Below, piece after piece: positions 54,618 through 64,000 of a stretch of DNA of 64,000 nt (position 1 is the first letter of the stretch; each line of letters begins with the position of its first letter). Made by a program: the position numbers and the translations under genes. The notes under the pieces are model-generated. The model was not told where the DNA came from. It was given only the letters and a program-made list of their open reading frames with translations, and searched no databases. The stretch spans positions 2,852,001 through 2,916,000 of the forward strand of contig CP051139.1 in assembly GCA_001592805.2 (NCBI GenBank). Reading direction: 5' to 3'. The DNA comes from Peltaster fructicola. Its lineage: Eukaryota > Ascomycota > Dothideomycetes.

Positions 54618-55496
54618 TCTTCCATGTATGGAAGTCGGCACCGAAGGCCCAGGCCACGCGTCTGCACCGCAGTCAATCTGCAAAATGTACAGAACGAATC
54701 AACAGTTCTCAGTCGTCATCACAATTTGAGAAGATGAGTATACTCACAGACTGATACCCGCCAGGATCTGTTTCAGTGCTGAAGTGAGCGGCATCACAAG
54801 GGTGAGTCGCGCCAAGCTGACACTTCTCTTGGTCCAGTCAAAGCGGTCGGCGACGTTCAAAGCGTGGCTGGGCAGGGATGCTAATTCGCGAGGCCTCGTA
54901 CACCATGTCCGATGCAGCAGATGTAGTGCCTGACGCAACGGAATAGTGCACGCCGAGACATTGCTAGGTCATCATCCTTCTGGCGGCAGCGCGCGGAAAT
55001 AGTCAGAACGATCATTGTGGTGAGGGTATTACGCGTATATAGATTGTGTGTCTACGTCGCTCGATGCCGCTGCGATTATCTCTCTCCTGTCCGACGACCA
55101 CTACTTTGTTTTGTTGCTACATGCCATATCCTACGGAAAGAACCTGTCGTGCATAGCTTTTTATGCTATGAGCACTACTTAGGTACGTCTGCAGACACAT
55201 GCACGATTTTTGCGGAGCAACGTCATTGATTGGACGTCTGTCGACGCTTTCCTCATGGCGATCGATCAACTCAAACCACTTCGCGAAGCAGTACATGAGG
55301 CTTGCATCCTTCATGCGTTAACAGTTGCTTTTTAGTGTCTCGCACTCTCGCTGCTCTCGCACACCACATTCGTTCATCGAAACAGTGAGATTGTCACGAC
55401 CTCCGCAACGACTGTTTGTGGCACCGAAGGAGCCGCATTTTCAGCTCGTCGAACAAAGAACAATTTCTCCATATAGTATACTTACAGTGGCACAAC
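54618..55496. other. Intergenic region upstream of the PH-domain gene
   Basis: 879 bp with no gene seen. An ACGCGT (55031-55036) followed by TATATAG might be promoter elements. An acceptor-like TACTTACAG directly precedes the PH-domain gene's start codon, so a leader intron is possible. Confidence 0.4.
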
Positions 55497-58400
55497 ATGC
55501 CTCGCAACAGAGGTACGGCCGGCACAAGCAAGGCTGAATATGCATGCTGACGATTATCAGTCCTGAGCTTCATGTCACAATGGGGCTCACATGCACAAGA
55601 TTCTTCCTCGACCACGTCCCCTAAAACGTCATCCAACAATGGCAGAGTCGTCCCAGTTCTCGACACGACAGCCACGCAGAGTAACAACTCGCGAGTAGAC
55701 TCATTTCCTCGCTCGCCTACGCCACAGAGCCCAAGCACACCTTCACGAGCAAGAGGAGACAGCAGAACGGGAGGTCGACCGCTCAGTATGATACAGACAT
55801 ACCAAGCACCTCAAGTAGAGGTCGCCACCGACACACCACCTGAATTACAACCCATCTTCAGCTTTCTGAACAGTCACGGTAACAAGCTCTACCAGGAGGG
55901 TTACTTTCTTAAGCTGCACGATCTCGATGCACGAGGACGACCCAGCGCAGATCGAACATGGGTTGAATGCTTTGCACAGCTGGTAGGCACAGTGCTCTCA
56001 CTGTGGGATGCAGCAGCTCTTGATGCTGCTGGTGTGGACGGTGAAGTCATGCCAACGTTCATCAACCTCAGTGATGCATCCCTGAAGATGGTGTGATTCC
56101 CGTACCTGTCAATGACCACAAACACATACTGACTGCATCAGATTGAATCATTGCCGATGAGCGGCGCCCAGGGCGGAAAACTTCAGAACGTCCTCAGCAT
56201 TTCTACAGCCGCCAACAATCGTTACCTCCTTCACTTCAACTCTCTGAACTCGTTGACCCAGTGGACGGCGGGAATAAGGCTCGCCATGTTCGAGCATGCG
56301 ACGCTTCAAGAGGCGTACACAGGGTCCTTGGTGGCTGGCAAAGGTCGATACCTCATCAGTATCAAGGCTATCATGGAGAGAGCACGCTACCCAACAGAAG
56401 ATTGGGCACGTGTTCGCTTCGGCGCTGGTACGCCATGGCGACGGTTGTGGTTTGTGATCACTCCGCCAGATGAGAAGGAATATCAGAAAGCCAAGAAGAT
56501 GGTCAGCAAAGGTGGCTCGTACCTGCGATCGCAACTACCAAGAGGAGACATCAAGTTCTATGACACCAAGAAAATCCAGAAGAAGACGCAGCCGGTTGCA
56601 ACCATCAATGACGTGTACGCGGCGTACGCCATCTATCCGCAGTCCAAGCCACTGATCGATCAATCCACGTTGGTGAAGATGGAAGGACTGGTCACAATCC
56701 ACAGCTCTCCTGAGACGACCGCTGAGGGCTTTGTTTTCATCATGCCAGAGGTTCATGCTGCTGTGTCGGGCTTCGAAATGATGCTGCGTTGGCTTTTCCC
56801 GGTTTGGGATACTTTCAACCTGTACGGCCGACCGAACAAACTCATAGCAGATACTCTTGACCAGAGAGGTCTTATGTTCGCCATGCCACGAGACCGTCGC
56901 TACGGGTATTTGGACATACTCGACGTGTCTGGGCTCATCCATGAAACTGGAAGTCAAACTTGGAGTGAGCGCCAATGGCGGAAGCAGATGAAGAAGTTGA
57001 CCGCAGAGCGAATGAACAAGCAATTGGAAGGAGCCCCGATCTATGGGCACCGTCGTAGTGCGACAGGCTCACAGTCTTCGCTGCCCAACGCGCCTCGAGG
57101 TGTCCGCTTCAATGATGCGGACTCAACTCACTCGAACCAGTCCAGATCTGCTTCGCCAGCACCAGGACCTTTCGCACCACCAAAACGTGTGGACTCAGCA
57201 CCGCCAACACAACGCTCAAGCCCACACAAGCGTGCTGCATCAGAGGCACAGAATTACAAGCGGTACCAAGCAGACACGCCGTCACGGTTGTCGCACGAAA
57301 TGGATCGCGGCAACGACTATCGACCTATGCCGCCGCCGCATTCTGTCAAGCCGTATACTCAGCAAGGACCAGGAACGTTGCAGCGGATTGAGTCAGGCCT
57401 GGCGACACCTACCATGGGATCCATGCAAGCTGGACTGCATCCAACCACAGATGCCGTGGAGGTTCCTCCCGAGCCAGTCTCGTCACCCCCGGCATTCACT
57501 CACAACCCAGGTGCGAAACCCATGCACTCTCCACGTAACATGCCTGAGCTGCGTCGTGCGCACTCAGGTGTCGATACAACGACGCTGTCGCAGATGCACG
57601 ATGCAGCGACAGTACAAGGTGCAGAAGACGACTACGGCAATCTTGTGCCGCACAAGGTAGATGACAACTACCGAAATGCTCGCAATACTCATGCTGATCG
57701 ATCACAAGGATCACTTGCCGCCCACTCCCCAATGAAGACGCAACCTGGACAGCGGCCTTTGAGTACAATAGCCGCCAGCCCTCGAATGCCTGACGAGTTC
57801 CAGACGATCGACCAGCGTACCCAGCCACAGAGCATCTCTCGACCGCTACCTGCTGTGCCTGACGATCAGCGACCGCCAATGCCGATGAGCCGCTCCAGCC
57901 AGAGCATTACACGGAAGCCCGTGCCGCGCAAGGCTGTGGCAGAACCACGAGCGTCAAGCCCGTCTTCCGAGCATGGGAGCTTCACCAATGCATATATTGA
58001 CAACGATGCGCTTGAGCAGATCTTGCAAGATGATGCACGACTCAACAGCATGGGCTCGATCGCATCTTCAGCAACGCCCGATTATGCGAGCACCAGAAGT
58101 GGCGCAAGCAAACATGGTAAACAAAGCATGGAAAGACCACGCATGGGCAAATTGAAGACCGTTGGTGACCCTGACCTGCTGCCGGTCGACAAACGACCTA
58201 GCAAGTTCGACACTTACGAAGCTGATCAGCAGATAGCAGCAGCAGCAGTGATTCCCACAATCGACTTTGGTCCTACATACAGCTATAAACCCACTGCACG
58301 ACCGGACACAGCCAAGACCCTTATGCAAGGTGACAGAAGTCGATCGCACTCCCGCGATCGATTGAGTAGCTACCTAGGCAACTCCAACAAGAACAGTCCT

Positions 58401-59324
58401 GGCGACACCCATCGTAATTCCTACTTTGGAAACGAAAGTAACCTCACTCAGCCAGGCAATAGAAATAGTATTGCATGGACGCCAGGAGCCGGTGGTAGCC
58501 CAGGACCAAGCAGTGGGCTGACACCCGAACAATGGGTGCAATATCGTGCTGCTGTAGCGTCCCAGCCACAGAATGCTCCTCGGCCTTCAGCACCTGCATT
58601 GTCTCACAGTCGACAAAACTCTACAACCTCAATCACTCGCAAACTGACGAAGACGCCGCCGCCATTCGCTCGTACTCCTTCTGGCGACTGGTCGCAGCTG
58701 GGTCGTGTAACACCGCCGAGTCGGCCAGACTCACGGGGCGCTGGCACATACCTTGGGCGCTCTTCTCCTGGTCTGCAACATAGCCTTTCGGCGGCAGAAC
58801 AGATGCATGTCGCTCGTGCGACTGGTATGCCCCTTCTTGGTTTGTCGAACAGTCCAAGACAGATGCAGGAGAACGCTGCACCAAATTTGCTCGATACGGT
58901 GGCCATGCGCGAGCGGGAGAAGGCAGCGGTCAAAGATGGTATGCGAACAGGCATGGTAGAAGAAGCAATTCGTTCACGACAGCAGCAGCAGATGCAGAAC
59001 AATGCCGAGGCCTTAAGACAGCATGCTGTCTTGGCACAACAACAGCAGCAGCACACGGCGCAAGCATATCAATTCCAGCAGAATGCTTACACGGCATCTG
59101 CATCGCCGTCGGTGTTCCAAGCCCAACGACAGTCCTGGATCCAACCTCAGGCTTATAACCAGCAGCTACCACCACCACAGCCCATGGCCGGTTCTTCGTT
59201 CGAGAGCCAACAATTTTCTAGTCCTTTCGCACAAAGGCTCTATGAGGGTCAACAAGCACAAGCGTTCATGGCGCAGCAGGGTCAACCAAATAGACGTAGT
59301 CCTGGACCAGGTTACAATAGATAG
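55497..59324 (+). CDS. PH-domain protein, CAF120/SKG3-like
   Basis: Exons 55497-55512 (16 nt), 55561-56090 and 56142-59324; introns of 48 and 51 nt; 1242 aa. The first tiny exon is inferred from GT-AG signals and an in-frame join (MPRNR|VLSFM); otherwise translation would start at the ATG at 55572. Yeast CAF120 belongs to the CCR4-NOT network and SKG3 is a bud-neck protein. A split PH domain lies at about 100-245 (EGYFLKLHDLDARGR, WVECFAQLVGTVLSLWDA, NVLSISTAANNRYLLHFNS, WTAGIRLAMFEHATLQEAYTG). A second conserved block at about 250-490 (TPWRRLWFVITPP, YDTKKIQKKTQPVATIND, VWDTFNLYGRPNKLIAD) follows. The remaining ~750 residues are Ser/Pro-rich and disordered, ending in a Gln-rich region with short CAG/CAA runs. 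Confidence 0.88.
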
Positions 59325-59700
59325 TGAACCATTACTATGAACAGACATCAACGACAAGTACCGTAGCAATAGCTCCAAGGCTGTACGCAATGTGGATGAT
59401 GCGAAGAGCATACATGTAACATGCAAAAGACTTCAGAGTGACAGCATGAGTATTAATGACGCATCGCCAGTCATCATCCAATCAGGAAAGTGACCTCGTG
59501 GTGAGAATCCTTTTTGCTTTAGCGTTGATGTCTTGGCGCGCTATCTTGTGGATCAGCAAAGAGAAAACATCACTTTGACACCGCCTCACACGAGCACACA
59601 TTTTGGAAGGTCCAATTCACCTACTCTCACTCAGAATATCGACCAGCGAACATGTAACTTCACAGCCAGACAGCCGATCACAACGTAGACGGCAGCCATC
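59325..59700. other. Intergenic region between the PH-domain gene and RRN3
   Basis: 376 bp, RRN3 promoter and upstream 3' UTR, no gene or clear motif seen. Confidence 0.4.
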
Positions 59701-61749
59701 ATGGTATCAATCACAACACATCAGCCCGCGGATATGGGCACGATGCTGCCACCTCCTACGCCAGTCTCGGTTACCAAACGGCCATCGTACGGGCTCAAGC
59801 GCGATAGCTCCTATCTTGACACTGATGACGAAGCCGGCCTCTCGATAAGCACAAAGAGGCTGAAGGTCGCTTTTGATCCTCGAGTCGATGTCAGAATCAT
59901 GGATGACCGCTGGAACAATAAAAGTATGGAACTTGTCAGACAGGAGGTCAAGCTAGGCATTGAGCGGCACCTGGCGAACGATGACGGACAATACAACAAA
60001 CTTATACAGCTCATACAGCCAGAGACGTCGGCTGATGCTGTTAGCTCCCGACTGCTCATCAAGTACATCACATCCCTGGAAGCAAGGGTCAGTCAGCTCA
60101 GCGAATGTGGCCGACTTGTCATAGCAGCTCTCGACGTCAGCTGGCTCGGAAGAGATGAAGCATTCCTTGCTACTTACACAAAGTTCTTGGTCTCCTTGGC
60201 TACAGCACATGCCAAATACTTACAGACTGTGATGGACAAACTAGTCACGTTCTTCGCCTACCTCCCGTCGTCGATGGGCAAGCTGCCCGCAGAGGCTGTA
60301 GTCTCGAGATCGCAAATGTTCAGCCGACTTCACACTGTCCTCAAGACACTCACACGACAAATTCCAGCCGGCAGCAATGCTCTGGTGAAAGCATTGAAGA
60401 TGGAGTATCCCAACGACTTGGCGAGCTCACGATCGTATCTGCAATACCAGAAGAACATGCTGCTCATCTGCGACTACGCGCAGGAGATCAGTGCTGAGAT
60501 TATGGCTATGATCGTGCAGCGTGTAGTCTCTCTCGACGTCCAGATCCAGCAAGATATTGAAGACATGGAAGACGAGGCAGAAGAGCGAATATTGCACAAG
60601 GACAGACCACGAGAAGATGAAGATTCAGACGAGAGTGACAACGAATCAGTGTCTAGCTCCGAGGAGACCAGCACCGAAGAGGAAGAGAGATTAAAAGAGC
60701 TCAAGTTGAAGGTGTCGAAGATGGACTGTACGATGGATCTCTTGTTCGAGCACTACGATCCGATTATCCGCGATGGCACCCAGCCTGAAGACAACGAAGG
60801 ATTTACACAACTCCTGAATCATTTTCTCACCCTCGTCCTCCCAAACAGAACGCGGCATGCTCAGTTCCTGCTGTTCCACTTCTCTCAGATCTCCGTCGAT
60901 CACATCACACTGTTCGCTCAGCGCTGTCTCGAGCAAGGATTTAGCGACGGCGTGCCAACACAACGAGTACAAGCTATTGCCTACCTCTCAAGCTTTGTTG
61001 CACGAGGAACACATCTGTCAAAGACCACTGTTCAAGAAATCTTCGGCATATTCTGCGAGTACCTAGAGCAGATGCGCAAACGCTATGAACCGAGCTGTCG
61101 TGGCCCTGATCGAAAAAGCTACATGCTCTATTATGCAGTAGCGCAGGCCATACTGTACATCTTCTGCTTCAGGTGGAGGGATCTCGTCATTCACTCCCCA
61201 GAGAACGATGATGCTGACGAGTCAGAAGAGGATGATATCCTTGCCGACAGAGGTGAGCTAGACTGGCTTCCGGGTATCAGAGAAGCACTGCAGAAGAACA
61301 TCTTTGGACCTATGAATCCACTAAAGGTCTGCGCTCCAGCTATTGTTACCGAGTTCGCCAATATTGCACGACACGTTCGTTTCATGGAGGTCCTCTCAAA
61401 GGTCGAAGCGAACAAGCGCCTACGATTAGGCCAGACGTATGCATACTACGGCTTCCCAGGAGGCATCGATGTTGGTCGCCGTGAGACCGCGTGGGACCGA
61501 AAGTCTGGAGACGCTCACCACCAACTGGAACCCTACTTCCCATTCGATCCATATCATCTGCCGAATAGCAAGAAGTGGATCGAGGGTGACTATAATGAAT
61601 GGAAACTTCCTCGAGGCATGAAGCGAGAAGACGACGACGACGATGACGGACTTTATGATGATGACAGCGAAGATGATAGTGATCATGAATCGTTGGCCGA
61701 CGGCGCCAACAACAGCATCTCCCTCGAGGTGTTGTCAAACAGTAGCTAA
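59701..61749 (+). CDS. RRN3: RNA polymerase I initiation factor RRN3 (TIF-IA)
   Basis: A single exon of 682 aa from ATG 59701. RRN3 binds RNA polymerase I and recruits it to the rDNA promoter, and its phosphorylation is controlled by TOR. After a disordered start (KRPSYGLKRDSSYLDTDDE) the HEAT-like helical fold begins near residue 75 (VRQEVKLGIERHLANDD), with ISRLLIKYIT-like SSRLLIKYITSLEARV, FLATYTKFLVSLATAHAKYL and QRVVSLDVQIQQDIED. An acidic insert (EDEDSDESDNESVSSSEE) is followed by FTQLLNHFLTLVLPNRTRHAQFLLFH, VQAIAYLSSFVARG, AQAILYIFCFRWRDL and FGPMNPLKVC, all familiar from RRN3. The C-terminus has PYFPFDPYHLPNSKKWIEGDY and an Asp-rich tail. Confidence 0.96.
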   Translation: MVSITTHQPADMGTMLPPPTPVSVTKRPSYGLKRDSSYLDTDDEAGLSISTKRLKVAFDPRVDVRIMDDRWNNKSMELVRQEVKLGIERHLANDDGQYNKLIQLIQPETSADAVSSRLLIKYITSLEARVSQLSECGRLVIAALDVSWLGRDEAFLATYTKFLVSLATAHAKYLQTVMDKLVTFFAYLPSSMGKLPAEAVVSRSQMFSRLHTVLKTLTRQIPAGSNALVKALKMEYPNDLASSRSYLQYQKNMLLICDYAQEISAEIMAMIVQRVVSLDVQIQQDIEDMEDEAEERILHKDRPREDEDSDESDNESVSSSEETSTEEEERLKELKLKVSKMDCTMDLLFEHYDPIIRDGTQPEDNEGFTQLLNHFLTLVLPNRTRHAQFLLFHFSQISVDHITLFAQRCLEQGFSDGVPTQRVQAIAYLSSFVARGTHLSKTTVQEIFGIFCEYLEQMRKRYEPSCRGPDRKSYMLYYAVAQAILYIFCFRWRDLVIHSPENDDADESEEDDILADRGELDWLPGIREALQKNIFGPMNPLKVCAPAIVTEFANIARHVRFMEVLSKVEANKRLRLGQTYAYYGFPGGIDVGRRETAWDRKSGDAHHQLEPYFPFDPYHLPNSKKWIEGDYNEWKLPRGMKREDDDDDDGLYDDDSEDDSDHESLADGANNSISLEVLSNSS

Positions 61750-61862
61750 GCTTTGTCGCGATTGTCTCTGCTTTAGCAAGGCGTTGGCGGGTTTAGTCAG
61801 TACACACACAAGTATCAATACCATCCTCATTGATCGTGCGATTCTCTTGTCGTCCTACCGGC

Positions 61863-62392
61863 CTACAAGCCTAACGGATTACTGCCTGTGCCTTTCTTCG
61901 CCGGAGCCTTTGATGTACTGCCCAACGTCGCTCTTGCACCACCGGCTCCTGCTATTCCAAGAGGGTTTGCTGCAGTAGCCACTCGTGGACCACCAGCGCC
62001 CACAACGTCTTTGATGTCGTTGCCATAAGCAGCCACGCCTTGTCCCCATCCTCGTGTTGCATTGGTGATGCTAAGAGGTCAGTATGATGACGGACGTGAA
62101 TTATGTTGACATACGAAGCACCAACACCCTCTCCTACCTTGTTGACGCTGTTGCCCACGCCATAGACGAGTCCTGCTGCATATTCGCCAGCACTACCGAT
62201 ATAACCTTGAACCGTCCGGTTGAGCCAGTTCTCAGCCTTGGGCTGTGCGGGAGCAGCAGTCACTGAGCGTTTGGCTGGTGTGCCAGCTCTCGCAGACGGC
62301 TGCGAAGTTGCCTTTGGCGATGTCTTGGTCGCCGTCCTTGCTTTGGTAGGGGTTGACGTCTTGATTGTAGGAGTGCTTGGCATGATTGACAT
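61863..62392 (-). CDS. Small conserved-looking fungal protein, 161 aa
   Basis: Exons 62115-62392 and 61863-62070 on the minus strand, with a 44-nt intron, give 161 aa. I do not recognise a named family. The N-terminal half is a Thr/Ser/Lys/Ala-rich disordered region (PTIKTSTPTKARTATKTSP). The middle is helical: NWLNRTVQGYIGSAGEYAAGLVYGVGNSVNKVGEGVGASI, an amphipathic, Gly-rich stretch that could lie on a membrane. The end is Gly/Ala-rich, closing KKGTGSNPLGL. Start choice is uncertain: MSIMPSTP at 62392 or the ATG at 62383 three codons later. No signal peptide. Confidence 0.65.
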
Positions 62393-62831
62393 TGCACGAA
62401 ACAGGTGAAGGAAAGGGCTGTGACTTACCACGCTGGTCATATAAGCATCAGGTATACCTTGTCTATGATCTGCCCAATGACGCAAATCTCATGACATTGT
62501 TCTGTGTAACGACCAGATTATCTTGATTTCTGATGGCGCATGCCCTTTTATGCCTCAGGCAAGAAAGCAACAGCCACCGCCATGCAACTTTCGCGTGGCG
62601 TTTTTACTCTTACAACTCGACTACCACTTTGTACTCTGCCGCAAGAATACTCAACTCTTGGCAGCCGCTATTGAGCCTCAAGAAGTAAGATCTGGTCACT
62701 GTTAATTGAGAAACAGATGCAGCTCCTATGATGCGACATTCTCGCAGCATGGCCGACTGAATATCATGCAGAATATCAACCCTCGAAGAACGGACTGGAG
62801 CATTTCTGACGGCAAACAATATCATACATGA
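62393..62831. promoter_or_regulatory. Divergent promoter region, 161-aa gene and STE20 kinase
   Basis: 439 bp, no gene or recognisable element seen. A GTAAGT donor at about 62427 on the minus strand may belong to a leader intron of the small gene. Confidence 0.4.
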
Positions 62832-64000
62832 ATGACGACACCTTCTCTGCTGAATATAAACAAGATGGACGATTCGTTGCTCACACCGAGTGGTCCAAGT
62901 CGCCTTGCACAAGTCCAAGATGCCAAGGATATGTTCGATACGGTCAAGCGAAATGCCGAAAAGTCCAACTCTTCGATACCGCCGTATGAGTTCATCGAGC
63001 TGATCGGCAAAGGTGCTTTCGGGCGAGTGTATAAATGGTAAGTCCTCATATCGACAATCTGACCGAGAATGACTGACCTCCACTCAGCCGTCACTCCCAA
63101 ACCGGACAGCTTGTTGCAGTCAAAATCCTAAACATAGACGATGCGGACTTCGAGGCAGACAAGCGAGAGCGCGATGAGACTGTCAAGGACTTCCGTAAAG
63201 AGGTTGAAATCCTCACACAGCTTAAAGACTTCAAGGCCAAGAATGTCAACATGATTCACGATGCCTTCGACCTACACTCGCAGCTGTGGATCGTCAGCGA
63301 CTTCTGCACAGGTGGAAGCGTGCGAACCTTGATGCGTGCCAACCCCAAGCGTGGACTAGAGGAGCAATACCTAATCCCAATCGCTCGTGAGCTGGCCATC
63401 GCCTTGAAAAGCGTCCACGACATTGGAGTCATACATCGAGACTTGAAATGCGCAAACGTCTATGTCACAGAAGATGGCCGGATTCAGCTAGGCGACTTCG
63501 GTGTCGTTGGCATCATGGACAACGGCATTGCCAAACGAACGACGATCATAGGCACGCCATGGTACATGCCTCGAGAAATGCACATCGATGCTCATACTGT
63601 GACGCAAGGCTACGGTAAGGAAGTCGACATCTGGGCATATGGGTGCACAATCTTCGAGATGGCAACAGGTCTAGCACCGAACGCAACAGTGGGTCAAAAC
63701 ATGCTTGGCGTTGTGCTCGAACAAGGTGCACCTCGTCTTACTGGTGATGAGTATTCAGATGACCTGCGAGATTTCGCAGCATTTTGCTTGGACAGTAATC
63801 CTGTCACTCGACCTACTGCGGACCAGATCCTCAAACATCCCTACATTGCCGGTACTCGACAAAGCCACCCTACACACAGTCTTGTAGCCCTCATCGACAG
63901 GTATGTGGTCTGGGAGCACAGAGGTGGTCAACGAACGTCCCTTTTCAACCCAGGCGGTGCGGCTGCCCCTGTGCGTGTGAACGATGAGGACACGCCTACT
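62832..64000 (+). CDS. STE20/GCK-family protein kinase, 5' part
   Basis: Exons 62832-63037 and 63088-64000 (50-nt intron), with the 3' end beyond the window. The start is ATG 62832 or the in-frame ATG 62865 (MDDSLLTP). The kinase domain begins YEFIELIGKGAFGRVYKC. Lys is in LVAVKILN, the catalytic loop is HRDLKCANVY and the magnesium motif is GDFGVVG. The activation segment ends TIIGTPWYMPREMH, so the usual APE reads PRE; the Thr region resembles STE20/MST kinases. DIWAYGCTIFEMATG and PTADQILKHPYI complete the fold. About 370 residues are visible. It is closer to germinal-centre kinases (Sid1, Nak1/Kic1) than to PAK, because no PBD or CRIB precedes the kinase domain; the orthologue cannot be fixed. 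Confidence 0.88.

Noticed and set aside
1-64000. Secondary-metabolite cluster, transposon, tRNA or CRISPR array
   Set aside because: No PKS, NRPS, P450 or terpene genes, no terminal repeats, transposase or reverse transcriptase, no tRNA B-box in a cloverleaf context and no spaced repeats were seen.

Overview
The window is ordinary, gene-dense nuclear DNA of a filamentous ascomycete (Pezizomycotina). I infer this from short GT-AG introns (41-87 nt, many with a CTAAC/CTGAC branch site), about one gene per 2 kb on both strands, and fungal-type proteins such as a biotin ligase with a glutaminase-like N-terminal domain, MGM101, NHP6 with an acidic tail, COA4 and CAF120. The gene style fits Dothideomycetes best, but that class assignment is a guess. 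I found 32 protein genes: 30 complete, one cut by each window edge. I see no rRNA, tRNA, transposon, virus-like element, CRISPR array or plasmid feature.

Layout. 1-8 kb: C-terminus of a ROG1-type lipase, MGM101 (mitochondrial DNA maintenance), COA4 (twin CX9C assembly factor), BPL1 (biotin ligase), NHP6 (HMG-box protein). 8-15 kb: a CSC1/DUF221 channel, HOM6 (homoserine dehydrogenase) and the U2 snRNP factor U2SURP/SR140. 15.6-22.9 kb: the TOR kinase, 2420 aa. 23-31.5 kb: a Mae1/SLAC1-type anion transporter, ARL1, a GRE2-type reductase, a small membrane protein, then the divergent ribosome-biogenesis pair SSF1/RRP3. 31.5-38.5 kb: two unfamiliar proteins, a HAD phosphatase, a conserved protein of unknown function and TOM40. 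39-46.7 kb: a 6-phosphofructo-2-kinase whose phosphatase half has lost catalytic residues, a DUF4211 protein, YTH1 and a CUE/CCCH/SMR protein. 46.8-54.6 kb: a secreted GH16 glucanase, an NAD-epimerase, a BAH/PHD-like chromatin protein and a membrane-anchored alpha/beta hydrolase. 55.5-64 kb: a CAF120/SKG3-like PH protein, RRN3 (Pol I factor), a small unknown protein and the N-terminal part of a STE20/GCK kinase.

The genes do not form an obvious operon-like system or metabolite cluster. The only functional themes are growth control and ribosome production (TOR, RRN3, SSF1, RRP3, NHP6) and mitochondrial upkeep (MGM101, COA4, TOM40), and such clustering can arise by chance. I found no clearly new biological system. 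The most useful second looks are the dead bisphosphatase half of the PFK-2, a HAD gene whose conserved reading needs a non-AG splice acceptor, a YTH1 finger with a long inserted loop, a PHD-like finger split by a long insert, tandem splice acceptors 4 nt apart in two genes, and paired RRPS sites in the TOR regulatory insert.
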